From positions 17,493,381-17,557,380 of the forward strand of contig OY754975.1 of the NCBI GenBank assembly GCA_963576475.1: a stretch of DNA of 64,000 bases. The letters are read 5' to 3'. Source of the stretch: Molanna angustata (lineage: Eukaryota; Arthropoda; Insecta; Trichoptera; Molannidae). This document shows positions 40,001-51,179 of this stretch, piece by piece; within the stretch, counting starts at the first letter, position 1, and each line of letters opens with the position of its first letter. The position numbers and the translations under genes were made by a program. Under the pieces are notes generated by a model. The model worked only from the letters and a program-made list of their open reading frames with translations. It was not told where the DNA came from and made no database searches.

Positions 40001-43000
40001 CTGACCCAAATGTATACATAAAAGAAGAAGAAGGTGAATTAAACTATAGGAAATAGTTTGTATAAAAACTGTCCTAAAGGTCTACATAAAATTAAGAAGA
40101 AAAAGACCCGTCGCTTCAGACCCTTCAGTACCTCCCGTCGCTTCAGACCCTTCAGTACCTTCCGTCCCTTCAGGCCCTTCAGTACCTCCCGTCCCTTCAA
40201 TCCCTCATTACGTCCCTTCCCTTCAATACATCCCGTCCCTTCAGTCGGTTAAGAAAAGTTTAAATCCAGAAACCATCCTAGAAGAACCGCGAAGAGATGA
40301 AAGGACCTTCTTTTCCCAGGATACTCCACCTTCATAGGTAAAATGACTAAATACACGAAGAAGAAGAAGAAAAAATTTCAAATCCAGATACCTGCGAAGA
40401 TATGGAACGAAAATTGGACCTTCTTCTCCCAGGATAAAATGACCAAATGCACGATGAAGAAGAAGAAGAAGAAAAAAGTTTATATCCAGAAACCGTCTTG
40501 GAAGACCTGCAAAGAGATGGAAGGACAGTTGGATCTTCTTCTCCCAGGATTCTCCAACTTCATAGGTAAAATGACCAAAAATACACGATGAAGAAGAAGA
40601 AGAAGAAGAAAAAAGTTTAAATCCAGAAACCTGTGAAGAGATGGAAGAACAGTTGGACCTTCTTCTCTCAGGATACTCCAACTTCATAGGTAAAATGACT
40701 AAATAGACGATGAAGAAGAAGAATAAAATAGTTTAAATCCAGAAACCTGCGAAGAGATGGTCGGAAAATGGGACCTTCTTCTCCCAGGATAGTCCACCTT
40801 CATAGGTAAAATAACCAAATACACGATGAAGAAGAAGAATAAAAAAGTTAAAATCCACAAACCGTCCTGGAAGAACTGCGAAGAGATGGAGGGACAGTCG
40901 GACCTTCTTTTCCCAGGATACTCCCCCTTCATAGGTAAAATGACCAAATACACGAAGAAGAAGAAGAATAAGAAAAAAGTTTAAATCCAGAAACCATCCC
41001 GAGCACACGCTCGACAATTCACCAAAGTTTCATTGTAATCGGACAAACGGTTTAAGAGCACATCGCATACAATTTTCCGATAGGAAATCAGTATATTGTT
41101 GATTTGTAAGTAAATAGTAATAGGTAGGTACCTACCTACAACAATATTCTAAATAAATTCTATTTATAACAAATTTTATTTGAATATCAGAATCTTTCCG
41201 TTACCATAGTTACCATTCCAATACGTTAAAAATATCAAATAGTTTGAGACTTTTTTGAATATGTAGGTACCTACATTGGTTTGTTCGATGCCATAAAAAT
41301 GAAAATTGTCAGAAAAATCAAATATTATTTGCAAATTATGCAATTTTATTATGCCTATATCTTTACTAATAATAAGCACATTTTTACAATATATGTTTTA
41401 AAACTTGCTGTAATGTCTTGTGTTTCATTTTATTATTTCATAATCACATTTATTTCAAAGGTTTATTATTTTCAAGAACATATTCATTCGGTAGGAAAAT
41501 GAAATATTGTATGAAAAGATATTAAAATGGCGGCGTTTATGTACAAAAGGCTTACTTTAAAAATAAGTTATACATTATAATTAAACAAAATATTCACCAT
41601 GTTTTTCACTTAAACGCTAAGTTATACTTGAAAATATATTTTTTTCGTGTAAATACGTACTTCGAACTTTTAAATTAACAGATATTTGCGTGCAAAATGT
41701 ACACTTTTTTGACAGATATGACTTGGAAAATTTTGTATGAAAAAAATAATTATCGAAATATTTTTAAAATTCAGCATTTTTATCGCATTATTTTTAGCGT
41801 GACACTGCATCAGGTATACTGGTACATGTTCGCACATAAATTAGATTTTTAGATGCTCTTGGTTTTTCAGAAGGCGTGAGACAAACACACACACACAGAC
41901 ACTAACATTTTGATTGCTTTATTACTTTAGACTAGATTTATGTCCCGCCGTTGGCCAAGAATGTAAATTAGTGAAGGAATAAGCAATCGTTTATATACCT
42001 ACATAATATTGTCACACATAATTTTTTTTAACCGTAGTATGAAAAGTAGTTTGAAATTTAATTGAGTTTAAGCGGTGTAAAATCTTAAAGTGATGGCCAC
42101 AATCCATTTGCTTTTATATATAAGCACATACAATTTCTGCACGCATGGACTATGGGAAATGATTTTAAATATGACTTATTATAAAAAGACAACGTCGTAA
42201 AGAGTTTGGATTTGGCCACAACCCCTATTTTTATATATTGTCATCGAACGCAAATAATGTGTTTTAAATATTTAGTAATTTTGGATGATGGGAAATGGTT
42301 TAAAAATTGATTAAACAAAAGTACTGAAAATATTCTAGTGTTGGTCCCATCCCATTCGTTTTTATATTTTTCGTCAAGTGTGCATATAGTTTATTATAGT
42401 TTTGCACAATAAAACTGATAGACTTAAAACTGACACATAAGTCTACATTACAGAAGAAGAAGACTTAAGCTATGTTAAATAGTTTTTAATATGAATATAA
42501 ACGTTGTGAAGATCCAGCAATGGCCACAACCCCGATTTTTTATATATTGTCATCAAAATGAAATGTGTAGTTATTGAAAATTAAGCAATATATGATGATA
42601 TAATAAATGGTGTAAATTTGATTGAACAAAAGTAATGATTAGATTCTAGTGTTGGTCACATCCCAATCGTTTTTATGTATTTTCATCAAGTATGCATGTT
42701 GTTTATAATATTTCGTTACAATAGACTATTAGACATAAAACTAATCCAAAAGACTAAATAAAAAAAGAAGTAGAAGTATAAAACTATAACAAATAGTTTG
42801 TAATAAAAACTGACCCAATGGTCTACATAGAAGATGAAATAGAAGAATTACACATTAGGAAATGTATTATACAAAAAACTGACCAAAATGTCTTATATAA
42901 AATTCACCCAACATCTACATAAAATAAGAAAACGAAGAATTAGACTAAAGGATAGTTTGTTTAAAAACTAACCAAAAGGTCTACATAAAGGAAGAAGAAG

Positions 43001-44088
43001 ACGAATTAGACTATAGGACATAGTTTGTATAAAAACTCACCCAAGGTCTACATAAATTAAGAAAAAGAAAAATTAGACTATAGGAAATAGTTTATTTATG
43101 AACTGTCCCAAAAGAAGAGGAAGAAGATTTAAACCCCAAGAAATAGTTTGTAGAAAAAATCACCCAAAGGTCTACATAGAAAAAAGAAGAATTTCACTAT
43201 AGGAAATAGTTTGTAGGTATATTGAATGTGTATTGTAGTTAACCTAAAATAGTTTAATAATTTTCCTATACAAAATCAGTATATTCTTGGTTTTTAAGTA
43301 GTATTAGGTATGTAGGTACCTACCTACAATGATGTTCTAAATTAATTCGAATTCGATTTATAACAAATTTTATTTGAATATCAGAATGTGTCCGTTACCA
43401 TAGTAACCATGTTCCAACATGTGAAAAATATCAAATGTTATGGAGACATTTTTTGAATATGTAGGTACCTATATTGGTTTGTTCGATGCCATAAAAATGA
43501 AAATTGTCAGAAAAATCAAATATTTTTAACAAATTATGCAATTTTATTACGCCTATATCTTTACTAATAATTAACAGACTTTTACAATATATGTCTTAAA
43601 ACTTGCTGTAATGTCTTGTGTTTCATTTTATTATTTCATAATCACATTTATTTCAAAGGTATATTATTTTAAAGAACATATTCATTCTATAGGAAAATTA
43701 AATATCGTATGAAAAGATATTAAAATGGCGGGGTTATATGTACATTTGTACAAAACGCTTACTTTAAAAATAAGTTAAACATTATAATTAGACAAAATAT
43801 TCACCATGTTTTTCACTTAAAAGCTAAGTTATACTTGAAAATATATTTTTTTCGTGTAAATACGTACTTCTAACTTTTAAACTAACAGATATTTGCGTGC
43901 AAAATGTACACTTTTTTGACAGATATGACTTGGAAAATTTTGTATGAAAAAAATAATTATTGAAATATCTTTAAAATTCAGCATTTTAATCGCATTATTT
44001 TTAGCGTGACACTGCATCAGGTATACTGGTACACGTTCGCACATAAATTAGATTTTTAGATGCTCTTGGTTTTTCAAAAGGCGTGAGA

Positions 44089-44145
<57 letters not shown>

Positions 44146-45824
44146 ACATATTGATTGCTTTATTACTTTAGATTACATAATATGGTACATTTTCAATTTT
44201 TATTATATTTATACCTATCAATGTTTTTTTTAATTAAAATAAATCATAGTAGTGACAAAATGTATGTATATTTAACAGATGGATCTGAAACTAAGTGATG
44301 ATGGTAAAATAGTATCATATGTAAAACATCTAGGAATATACGGACTATGTAGAAACAGGATGGATCATTTAAAAAAAAAATGGGATAAAAAAATATTGTT
44401 AAAATAAAGTTTTAAAATGCGTGCCTGACGTTTCAATATGGCTGACAGTCTGTTTCGTTTGTTTTCAGGCATTACATTATATATCATTTATGTAAGAAAA
44501 TAAATATTAAATACATGAACTACTTCTATATTAAGTCTTTTACTACCAACAAAAATAAATCATGATTATAATTAAAAAAATAATTTAAAGTGTACGGCAA
44601 CTAGGCTGCCTGGTGATAAAAGACTAGAAACAGCACTTAGCTCAAGATTAAAATATGCAATCTGCCAGAAACATTGAGTTAAATATTTGTCATTTAGTAA
44701 CATATTTAAGGGAAGATTAGGTACTGAAAGAAGCAATATTTTTCTTAAACTTGAATTAAACTCCCAAGGGCCGACTCAAATACCGGCCTTACATTTCCAA
44801 AGTTTTTAGATAATTCAATTTGCTATAAAAAATATTTACATTGTAGTAGTACATCTCAAACTTTTTTAAACAACTTTGATAAAATTTGAATTTAGTGACG
44901 ACTTTGCTTCATATAATTTGTAAGGCAGTAAACACTACACAATATTCGCACTCAATAGTTTGATACCTATACTTATCTACAAACATACATCATGTTGTTT
45001 TCATATTCTGGGTAGGAAAAACAGACTGATTTCCATACTATCCTATCCTGACATATATACCAACATGTTTTAAATAGAAAAGAAAGTATCTTAAAATATT
45101 TATTAATTTGTGTTTATAGTGTGGAACGTATTACTTAATTATGCATACTATCGCCATCGACAGTTGGATCTCATGTGGTACATACAACTAGAGTATACTG
45201 TTGGGTAGGGTTTTAATTAATATGACTCAGGACTCTATGAATAGCAAATATAAAAAGTTTTAGAAACCCTGGTAAATTCACTATCGCCACCAAATGTATA
45301 AATTTATTATTTTCGCTATTTGGGTGCATATAAGTGTTTGTGGTATTTAGATCATGTTCATTTTGGAAAAAAAAAATTGCAGGCATATGTATTAGTTTTC
45401 AAGTTATTTTTTTGCTTTACGCCAATCAAAGTAATATGTAAAAACAACGTATTAGTATATCTTTAAGTATTTTGGTTTATCGTTACCTCTGGAGTATTCT
45501 TTATTTTAAGTTCAGCTATTTCAGAAAATAGCTGTCTAATATCTTCACAGAATTTATAAAAGAGCGTTGCATCTTTTTCAGCAGATCGTTGACGCGCTTC
45601 GGATTCTTCGAAAGCAACAACACGCTGAAAAATAAGCACGATACAATTAAGTATGGAATAAGTAATATTTTATTTAATCATATTGAATATACCAATTTAT
45701 AAAAGAAATTAAAACAAACCTGGTAAACGTCAACATCGACCTGTTTTGGTACCTCAACGGGAACTGATGAAATACTTGTTATCTTTCGGCGTTTCTTTAG
45801 ATTAATATCTGAGTCCTTTCCCAT
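34082..45824 (-). CDS. thoc5: THO complex subunit 5 (THOC5)
   Basis: Five coding exons on the minus strand (45824-45720, 45624-45487, 37001-36711, 35873-35534, 35304-34082) join in frame to 698 aa, close to the usual animal length of about 680. The N-terminus has a basic nuclear-localisation cluster, KKRRK at residues 10-14. Family landmarks follow in order: FYKFCEDIRQLFSEI, LQNLLYETEHLDKEV, FKSKDEEIDLVPIDEFYK, DPHQLRLARLEWELRQR, GIVALLPPPLFLLHARVQAY, HPLVVRLAVKLKEASLHL and GLYSGDYGTDSPHPATG, then VGHPYIWAQRMCGLDFL. THOC5 is known as a coiled-coil subunit of the nuclear THO/TREX complex that couples transcription and splicing to mRNA export. Intron 2 (37002-45486) is swollen to 8.5 kb by nested repeats. 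The acidic DSDQEDHKEEDDQDKKKRHH stretch near the start of exon 5 is usual for the family. Confidence 0.95.
36338..36668 (-). repeat. 163-bp tandem duplication of a tRNA-type SINE piece
   Basis: The block AATTTCTTCCAACTCACCAG ... CATAATGA occurs at 36341 and again at 36504 with essentially no difference. Each block holds GGTGGGAATTGAACCCACTT, the antisense of a tRNA-like B box. The related single copy at 63830-63965 shows that the original repeat was not duplicated. It lies in THOC5 intron 3, 43 bases from exon 3. Confidence 0.9.
37084..37400 (+). mobile_element. RTE-like LINE C-terminus, family M, copy 1
   Basis: The plus strand reads RWFGHRMNEERLTRKIYIAD, RNGMRDRGRPRKGWHVHVNG, ILKDGNVSSVNNRRTCTRQC, then AYPVRDMA and a stop. 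The end runs into ATGGTATGTATG, a short ATGT tail. Two more copies are at 50038-50313 (-) and 58130-58635 (+). It lies in THOC5 intron 2, antisense to the gene. Confidence 0.85.
37915..38257 (+). mobile_element. Element X, left half (split by element Y)
   Basis: CCAAAAACACCAACTTAGAA GCTTCGTAGCATATATG, a GTGTGTGTCTTCCCCCCC tract and TTAACTGCCTA match 61246-61663. The match stops exactly at the TA at 38256-38257 and resumes at 44790. Non-coding in both copies. Confidence 0.8.
39020..40095. repeat. Degenerate ~60-75-bp tandem repeats, block A
   Basis: Recurring phrase: AGACTATAGGAAATAGTTTG TATAAAAACTGACCCAAAGG TCTACATAAAAGAAGAAG. Spacing varies from about 55 to 75 bases and units are diverged. 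The equivalent array in block B is at about 42440-43230. Confidence 0.8.
40096..40255. repeat. CCCTTCAGTACCTCCCGT short tandem repeats
   Basis: About nine units of ~15-18 bp built on CCCTTCAGTACCTYCCGTC. On the plus strand they translate as RPFSTSRPF-type repeats. C+T-rich and strand-asymmetric. Confidence 0.85.
40256..41000. repeat. Six or seven ~103-135-bp tandem repeats with GAAGAAGAA tracts
   Basis: Units start GTTTAAATCCAGAAACC at 40256, ~40377, 40479, 40614, 40732, 40848 and 40979. Each has GCGAAGAGATGGA, GGACCTTCTTCTCCCAGGAT, CTTCATAGGTAAAATGACCA AATACACGA and a (GAA)n run of variable length. Length variation is mostly in the GAA run. The minus strand is open in several frames as a by-product. 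Present only in block A. Confidence 0.9.
41080..41935. repeat. Non-coding tail of block A
   Basis: AT-rich sequence repeated with high similarity at 43260-44175. No coding potential is recognised. Confidence 0.7.
44091..44142. repeat. (CA)n microsatellite
   Basis: About 24 CA units at the end of block B. The equivalent place in block A (41882-41897) has only about eight. Confidence 0.95.
44790..45230 (+). mobile_element. Element X, right half
   Basis: ACATTTCCAAAG, CATCTCAAACTTTTTTAAAC, TTTAGTGACGACTTTGCTTC and ATACTATCGCCATCGACAGT TGGATCTCATGTG match 61664-62112. It continues the left half at 37915-38257. Confidence 0.8.
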
Positions 45825-46130
45825 GTTTAACAACTAACATCAAATAAAAAAAGAAGTAATTCACAACAATGCAGTGATACCTTAGAGGACGAATACTTAA
45901 CCTAAAAAATTGATGTTTGTTGTGAACGTCCCGAATGTCATAGATTACACTAACCATCTTTTCTATGACACTAACTGAATCACAGACAATAGAAGTAAAC
46001 TGAATGTCAGGTGATTTATGGTCATATTTGATAATCATAGATATAGCCATAGAGTATAGAATTAAGATAAAAACAACTTATATGCCAGTATGTAACATTT
46101 TTTTTCAATCAATCTGACTGTCGATATTGG
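45825..46130 (-). promoter_or_regulatory. THOC5 upstream region
   Basis: The 300 bases before the THOC5 ATG hold no recognisable repeat and must include its 5' leader and probably its promoter. No clear TATA box or initiator can be assigned. A GC-rich island begins just beyond. Confidence 0.35.
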
Positions 46131-47575
46131 AGAGGTAATAAGAGTGGCAGTAAGGACAGGGCTAGATGGTGCTAGTGGGAGACGAGATTCCAAGCGCCAA
46201 AGAGACTAAGTGTAAACGAAGGAGTGTCACCTAATGGTGTCTAAACGCCATAACTTCACACAATAAGGAAGATACCATTTCTTGACAGAGTGATATCGAC
46301 CCGCCTCGGCCCCATGTCCGCGAGAGAGATCCACCGTCCTATTCGAGTGGGTTGTGGCTTACTCTTTCGTGGTACGGTACTTACACAACTTAATTTTGTA
46401 CTATTTTGTCTATGATTATTTTTTTTGTACATTTTGTCGATGACAAAATTTTGACAAAACAGCTGAGCGCCGGTTCGACCTTGACCTACCAGCACGTGTG
46501 GGTCAAGGAAAATTGATTTTCCTTTTCGATTGGAAGGGGAAATCCCAAAAGAATAAACTATTTTAACTTCACTGGTCCCTGCCGGCCGTGGAAGTACCCA
46601 ATACACGAACCAGGAAATTTGGTTTGACACAGCTGTTGAAATTTTAACCAACTGACAACTTCTCAGAATTTAGAAGCTTCGTCCTACCACCGATCATCAA
46701 GAATTGTCTCTCGACGTAGCCGCTCGCCACGCGGTATGTAAAGCTTTGTAAATCTTTTGGCTCAAAATTTATGTGACTGGAGAGGCCCTCTTTCAGACTG
46801 AAGCCTAAAGATAGTAGGAGCTTCTCAGATCGTCGTGCGTCTCGTAACCTGCTATTTTTATTTTAACATTTGACTTTATTTTATTACTGACTCGAGGCGC
46901 CGACGGCCTGGGAAGCGTTTGCCCTAGCGCAAGCCAGGGCCCCTTGTAACCGTGTGGAGGGGAGGATCACCGCGGCCTGTTGCGTCCCCTTTCCCCATCC
47001 GTGACTGCATCCACTCACCCGGCTGCCTTTTTTTATTCTATGTTCTGGATCGAGGACCATAACTGAGGACGTCACCCGCCCGTAGCTCCCCGCCGGCCTA
47101 CGACGAGGTGATCTGCTGAGCGTCTCCCTTAGCAGACGGTCGAAGAGGAAAGGACCGCGTCCTTGGGGTGAGTGCATTTAAGTTTTCTCTCGATCCAAGA
47201 CCGAAGCTGGTCACATTGTTTAACCAGGACGCCTTGCGTCCATAGGACTGACAGCCATCCTCTGCAACCGCAGAAAGAGAGAGCTGGTGTCAAGAGGACG
47301 ACCCGGTAAGCACAAGACTCCGGCTACCACACACGGGAAAAGTGTCCATCAGCGAACATTTATTCCGAAACGTTGTCATCTTGGAATGGTCGATAGTTAC
47401 GTCGTTTCTCCCCAACCACCTCTCTTCGCTCAGAAATCCGTTATACATCGTCGGTATTGGTGTGCCTATGATACCGGCCCGCACCGGCCGTGGGTCTGCG
47501 AGAGAAACCTACCGTCCCTCGCATTTGAGTAGGCTGCGGGTTTTACCCAAATTATTTATGATTTAAAAATCTATG
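46130..47575. other. GC-rich island of unknown origin with a repeated ~70-bp segment
   Basis: This ~1.4-kb stretch is far richer in G+C and CpG than anything nearby. TGATATCGACCCGCCTCGGC CCCATGTCCGCGAGAGAG (46290) and TGATACCGGCCCGCACCGGC CGTGGGTCTGCGAGAG (47468) are diverged direct repeats ~1.18 kb apart. Open frames at 46256-46651 (-) and 46884-47177 (-) resemble no family I know. It could be a non-autonomous retroelement with terminal repeats or horizontally acquired DNA; neither can be shown. Confidence 0.5.
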
Positions 47576-48371
47576 ATATGCTCTTTACCCATACAACCAA
47601 ACCAATACGTCAAACGCGCGATATTGATATTCCACGCCTCACTTTTAGCACGGAGCACTACATCTAGAATGTTACATAGATTTTCACTATAATATACTAG
47701 ATGTCGTAGTGAGAAAATTTTGTATGAATCGAAGTGAGGCATTTTTCCGGGGGATTTTTAACGTTTTGGTTGGCAGACCACATCGTTTTTTTATACAGAA
47801 TAAGGACTAATGTGAATTGTTTTCGGATTTATTTGTCGGAAAAAACACTTTGTTTATAAAGATTTAGAGAACATGATGAGACCTCTCGTCTACCACGAGG
47901 AAACATCAAGCCATGGTGTGGGGAAGAAAAGGAGAGAAATGATGGTGACACTATGAAATTGTAGTAGTACGGCGCATTTATTCAAAATTGCATTGTTCGT
48001 CCATGGCAATTAAATAAAAAAAAAACAACAAACAAACAAACACAACAACAACAGCAGGCTGATTTTGTATAAACACCAGAGGAGAAGAAAGGAGTTAAGT
48101 ACTATTTTATCTGTGGATTTAGCTCGTTAACACCAATGTATGTATATTTTTGGTATTTTGTAAGCAAATTTTCTTTCGTTGTCTTAACCCCAATAAAATA
48201 CTCGGAGTTAAAATTATTTATTTATTTGTAGAATAAGAGTTATCTCCTGTCAAATCACGCAACGAATTTACTTCTATATTTTCTATGCACGCGAATTTGA
48301 TATTGTAAAATTGACTGATTACAGTAATTAATTCATCCATAATCATTTACAAGGTTTGTATTATTTATCTT
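47576..48371. repeat. AT-rich DNA with a long inverted repeat
   Basis: At 47636-47745 GCCTCACTTTTAGCACGGAG CACTACATCTAG is mirrored by CTAGATGTCGTAGTGAGAAA ... GAAGTGAGGC. A related phrase (ACTTTTTGCACGGAGTACTA CATATAG) is at ~50878-50904, just left of the I-type LINE. The rest is unassigned. Confidence 0.6.
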
Positions 48372-48500
48372 GTACAATATTTATTTATTTATTTATTTAT
48401 TTATACATCTTTTTGTACATAATATAAACAAATATAATTGTACACTGGCGGGCTTATTGCCATTAGGCAATTTCTTCCAACCAACCAGATTACAAAGTAT
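48372..48500 (-). mobile_element. LINE 3' end, copy 2
   Basis: It shares CTGGCGGGCTTATTGCCATT AGGCAATTTCTTCCAA with 10041-10165. The preceding (TTTA)n run at 48379-48403 is the antisense of the 3' tail. Confidence 0.65.
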
Positions 48501-48759
48501 GACAACATTGTGTATGTACAACAGCAAATAAATACAGCAAATAAATATTCATACATATTATTGACCAAATTTATTATTTATTTTAGTATTTGACTTGTTT
48601 ATACATTCGTTGTTAATATTTCGACTTAGGTCTTTGGAGGCTTAATATTTCATGAATTTGACGTTTCAAACAATGAAACATGACGTTTTTCTTTGAGTAT
48701 AATAATATAAAATGAGGATACTAATCACGTTTTGTTTATTTGCAGCATGTCATACTTAT

Positions 48760-48960
48760 TTTTGCGAGCGTTAAAAGACGATGAAAAGCGATAAAAAGAC
48801 GATGGTCCGTTGGACATGCCGAGACTTCTTAAGACTGCCTTCATAACTGCCTTGTTTCGTAGAGCCAACAAATAAACTACAGCGCCCTTGGAGTGATCTT
48901 GTATCATAAAACGGCGCTTTGTAAATTCTATATCATATTATATTTATCATAGGGCAGAGA
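48760..48960 (+). mobile_element. CR1-like LINE 3' fragment, copy 2
   Basis: ACTGCCTTGTTTCGTAGAGC, CCTTGGAGTGATCTTGTATC ATAAAACGGCG match the end of the copy at 17730-18035. Only the last codons and the 3' tail remain. Confidence 0.6.
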
Positions 48961-50030
48961 GAACATCTATTTACATTTTTTTAGATTTTATTAATATTCT
49001 GCTCCAATCAATTGTTTTTGCATAGCGACTAATGCTGATCCATGTGGCATAGTGGTAGTTTGTTTTAACTTCAGTTAATTCATGACTCAATAACACATTA
49101 CTTTGTTATAATGTATATAATGAAATGTTTAAATTTAAATAAAAGAAAAAAATATTGGAGTTGGTTTTGAAAGTAGATTTAAATCAATAAATAGTATTTA
49201 AAAGCACATTGTACTATAATATGAAGATAACTAAACAACATATATATATAAAAGTACTAGTTTTACCTTTTTATACTGCTTCATATTAATATGCATGGTA
49301 TTTATGTAGTGCGTTTGATAATTCACTCACATGTTAAGAGCAGATAATTCTGAAACTATATATTTTGTTGAAAAAAAATAGGATATAAAGAAAACACAAG
49401 CATGAAAATTTTTGAACCATGATCATTATAGTGGTCAAAGTAAATTATTTTATTAACCTTGTTTATTATTTTTACAGATATGTAATTGAAATCTTGCAAT
49501 CATCAGTGTGTCGCACATGTTTGGAAGCCATATTATGTAATTAAGTAAACTGCTGCAGGAATTCTTGAGCCAGACAGAGTTGAGCTGATACTGAAGATCA
49601 TATACTATATATATAATATCTGCAATAAAGAAAAATCAATTTTACTACTATGTATGATATTTAATTATAAAAATAATAAAAGGAAGACTCAAAATTTCAT
49701 GAAAAAATTATTATGCTCTTTTTTTGTCCATTCTAAACAAGAAATTATTTATAAAAAAACGTTAACCCATGATATTACCCAAACAAACATGTTTGCGTGT
49801 CAATTTTATTAGAATAATCCCTTGTATAACAAACAAATCGAATCGGTAATAGAAAATTGTTCAAAGTTGAGTCGTTTGACGTAACACCATTTCAATTAAA
49901 ATTTTATTTAAAACATGTTATTTATAAAAAGCATCGAGTAAATAAGCTATGAAATACAAAACAATGAATGAAAATAGAGTATATATCTTGCTAAATATTA
50001 ATAAAATAAACAAAAAACACACGATACATA
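48961..50030. other. AT-rich intergenic DNA, nothing recognised
   Basis: No open frame with similarity, no evident repeat unit. Confidence 0.5.
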
Positions 50031-50320
50031 CATACCATCACGCCATGTCCCTTGCGGGGTAGGCAGAGAGAACCGAACGCCACATTTTTCTATCCTGGCA
50101 TGCATCCCTCGCTTCGTCCACATTCATGCATCGTCTCATACATGCTCGTCTATTGCTCACACTTCTAACATTTCCGTCTTTCAAAATTTCGTTCACATGG
50201 TCGTGCCATCCCTTTCTTGGGCGTCCCCGACCTCTCATTCCATTCCTTTCCGCTCTGTATATTTTCTTCGTCAGGCGCTCCTCATTCATTCTCCCCATGT
50301 GACCGAAACACACGATTAGC
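50025..50320 (-). mobile_element. RTE-like LINE C-terminus, family M, copy 2
   Basis: The minus strand reads GHMGRMNEERLTKKIYRAER, NGMRGRGRPRKGWHDHVNEI and MWRSVLSAYPARDMA. This is the best-preserved of the three family-M ends in the window. The ACATACATACC at 50027-50037 is the antisense of a short ATGT tail. Confidence 0.85.
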
Positions 50321-50419
50321 TGTCAAAATCTGATAAATGCGGTTAAATGTACGAGATTGCCATATGTAAATTAAACTGGACATGGAAATTTTATTTACAT
50401 ATGGCAAATTTGTACTAAT

Positions 50420-50923
50420 GTTTGGGTCACGCCCCCTTCAGTTTTCTCACGGAGTTAACACCGGAAAACTCCATACAAAATACCAAATTCCGATATTTCT
50501 CGGGAGTTAAGACAACTCTTGGTGTTTCATACAAAATCACCCTGCAGCAGTTTGGTAAGCTCTTTCCAGTTATGTATATATTATTTTACCATGCCTGTAT
50601 TTGTCTTTTCAGGCACATCGCAGCCGATTATGTTTTATTTGATTTTTATTTTCAAGGGCAGAGTTTAATGTTTATTTTTATTATGTTTTTCAGCTTCTTT
50701 AGTTATCAATTTCGCGTCCCAACATGGGACCAATATATTTCTTCCCAGCCTCCTTATATCAATCTCGCGTCCCAACGTGGGACTAGCATTTTTCTCCGCC
50801 TTCTCTTGATATCAATTTCGCGTCCCAACGTGGGACGAGTATAATTCTCCGCCTCTCTCTAGATATCACCATTACTCACTTTTTGCACGGAGTACTACAT
50901 ATAGTATATTATAATAAAATTCT
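50420..50923 (+). mobile_element. Unclassified repeat with three ~57-bp units holding GTCCCAACGTGGGAC
   Basis: CGCGTCCCAACATGGGACCA, CGCGTCCCAACGTGGGACTA and CGCGTCCCAACGTGGGACGA start at about 50713, 50771 and 50819, each preceded by TATCAAT(T/C)T. The motif is a palindrome with a short spacer. TTCTCACGGAGTTAACACCG GAAAACTCCATAC at 50447 also appears as TTTCTCGGGAGTTAAGACAA nearby. The element type is not known. Confidence 0.5.
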
Positions 50924-51179
50924 ATGGTATATTATTTTTTTTTTTTTATTATTATTAAGGCACAGCCACCAATAGAGGCGGATTTGTGCTGTACAATTTA
51001 GATCATAATATATTTACTGTTGAAAAGAAGAGTAAAAACAGAATTGCATTAGATCTCAGAGAAATAGGGGTTTACATTAAATGATTGCAAAAGGGAAGCA
51101 TATGTACAAGCAATTAAAGAATTTACAATAAAACATTAAATGCGTCAGTCACCTTCTAATGGTCGAGTGAAAGGCTTCC

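Larger units (their letters stand above)
38518..44175. repeat. Two tandem copies of a multi-kilobase block inside element Y
   Basis: TTTATGTCCCGCCGTTGGCC AAGAATGTAA starts block A at about 38523 and block B at about 41938. Both blocks end with GGCGTGAGACAAACACACAC ... TTGATTGCTTTATTACTTTAGA (41870-41935 and 44080-44175). Long stretches between, such as ATGTAGGTACCTACATTGGT TTGTTCGATGCC (41262; 43459), agree closely. A is ~3.4 kb and B ~2.2 kb; B lacks the GAA-rich array found at 40256-41000. Confidence 0.85.
38258..44789. mobile_element. DNA transposon Y, 6.5 kb, inserted into element X with TA duplication
   Basis: The left end TGGGCCGGTATTTGACTTGG CCCT and the right end, read inverted, AGGCCGGTATTTGAGTCGGC CCT form ~22-bp terminal inverted repeats. 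TA flanks both ends (38256-38257, 44790-44791), and the homologous copy of X at 61662-61663 has a single TA at the same place. No transposase frame is visible. The interior is mostly a tandem block (38518-44175) with minisatellites, so it is a large non-autonomous element or one that was filled by later insertions. The TA target suggests a Tc1/mariner-like mechanism. Confidence 0.75.

Noticed and set aside
40241..41017. Minus-strand repetitive membrane-like protein
   Set aside because: The frames are by-products of the tandem array: they change frame from unit to unit and have no proper start or family resemblance.
46256..47177. Host genes in the GC-rich island
   Set aside because: Open frames of 97-131 codons without recognisable domains, splice structure or upstream signals. 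GC-rich DNA has few stops by chance.
50422..50844. 140-codon open frame
   Set aside because: It runs through the repeated GTCCCAACGTGGGAC units and has no domain. Most likely non-coding repeat DNA.
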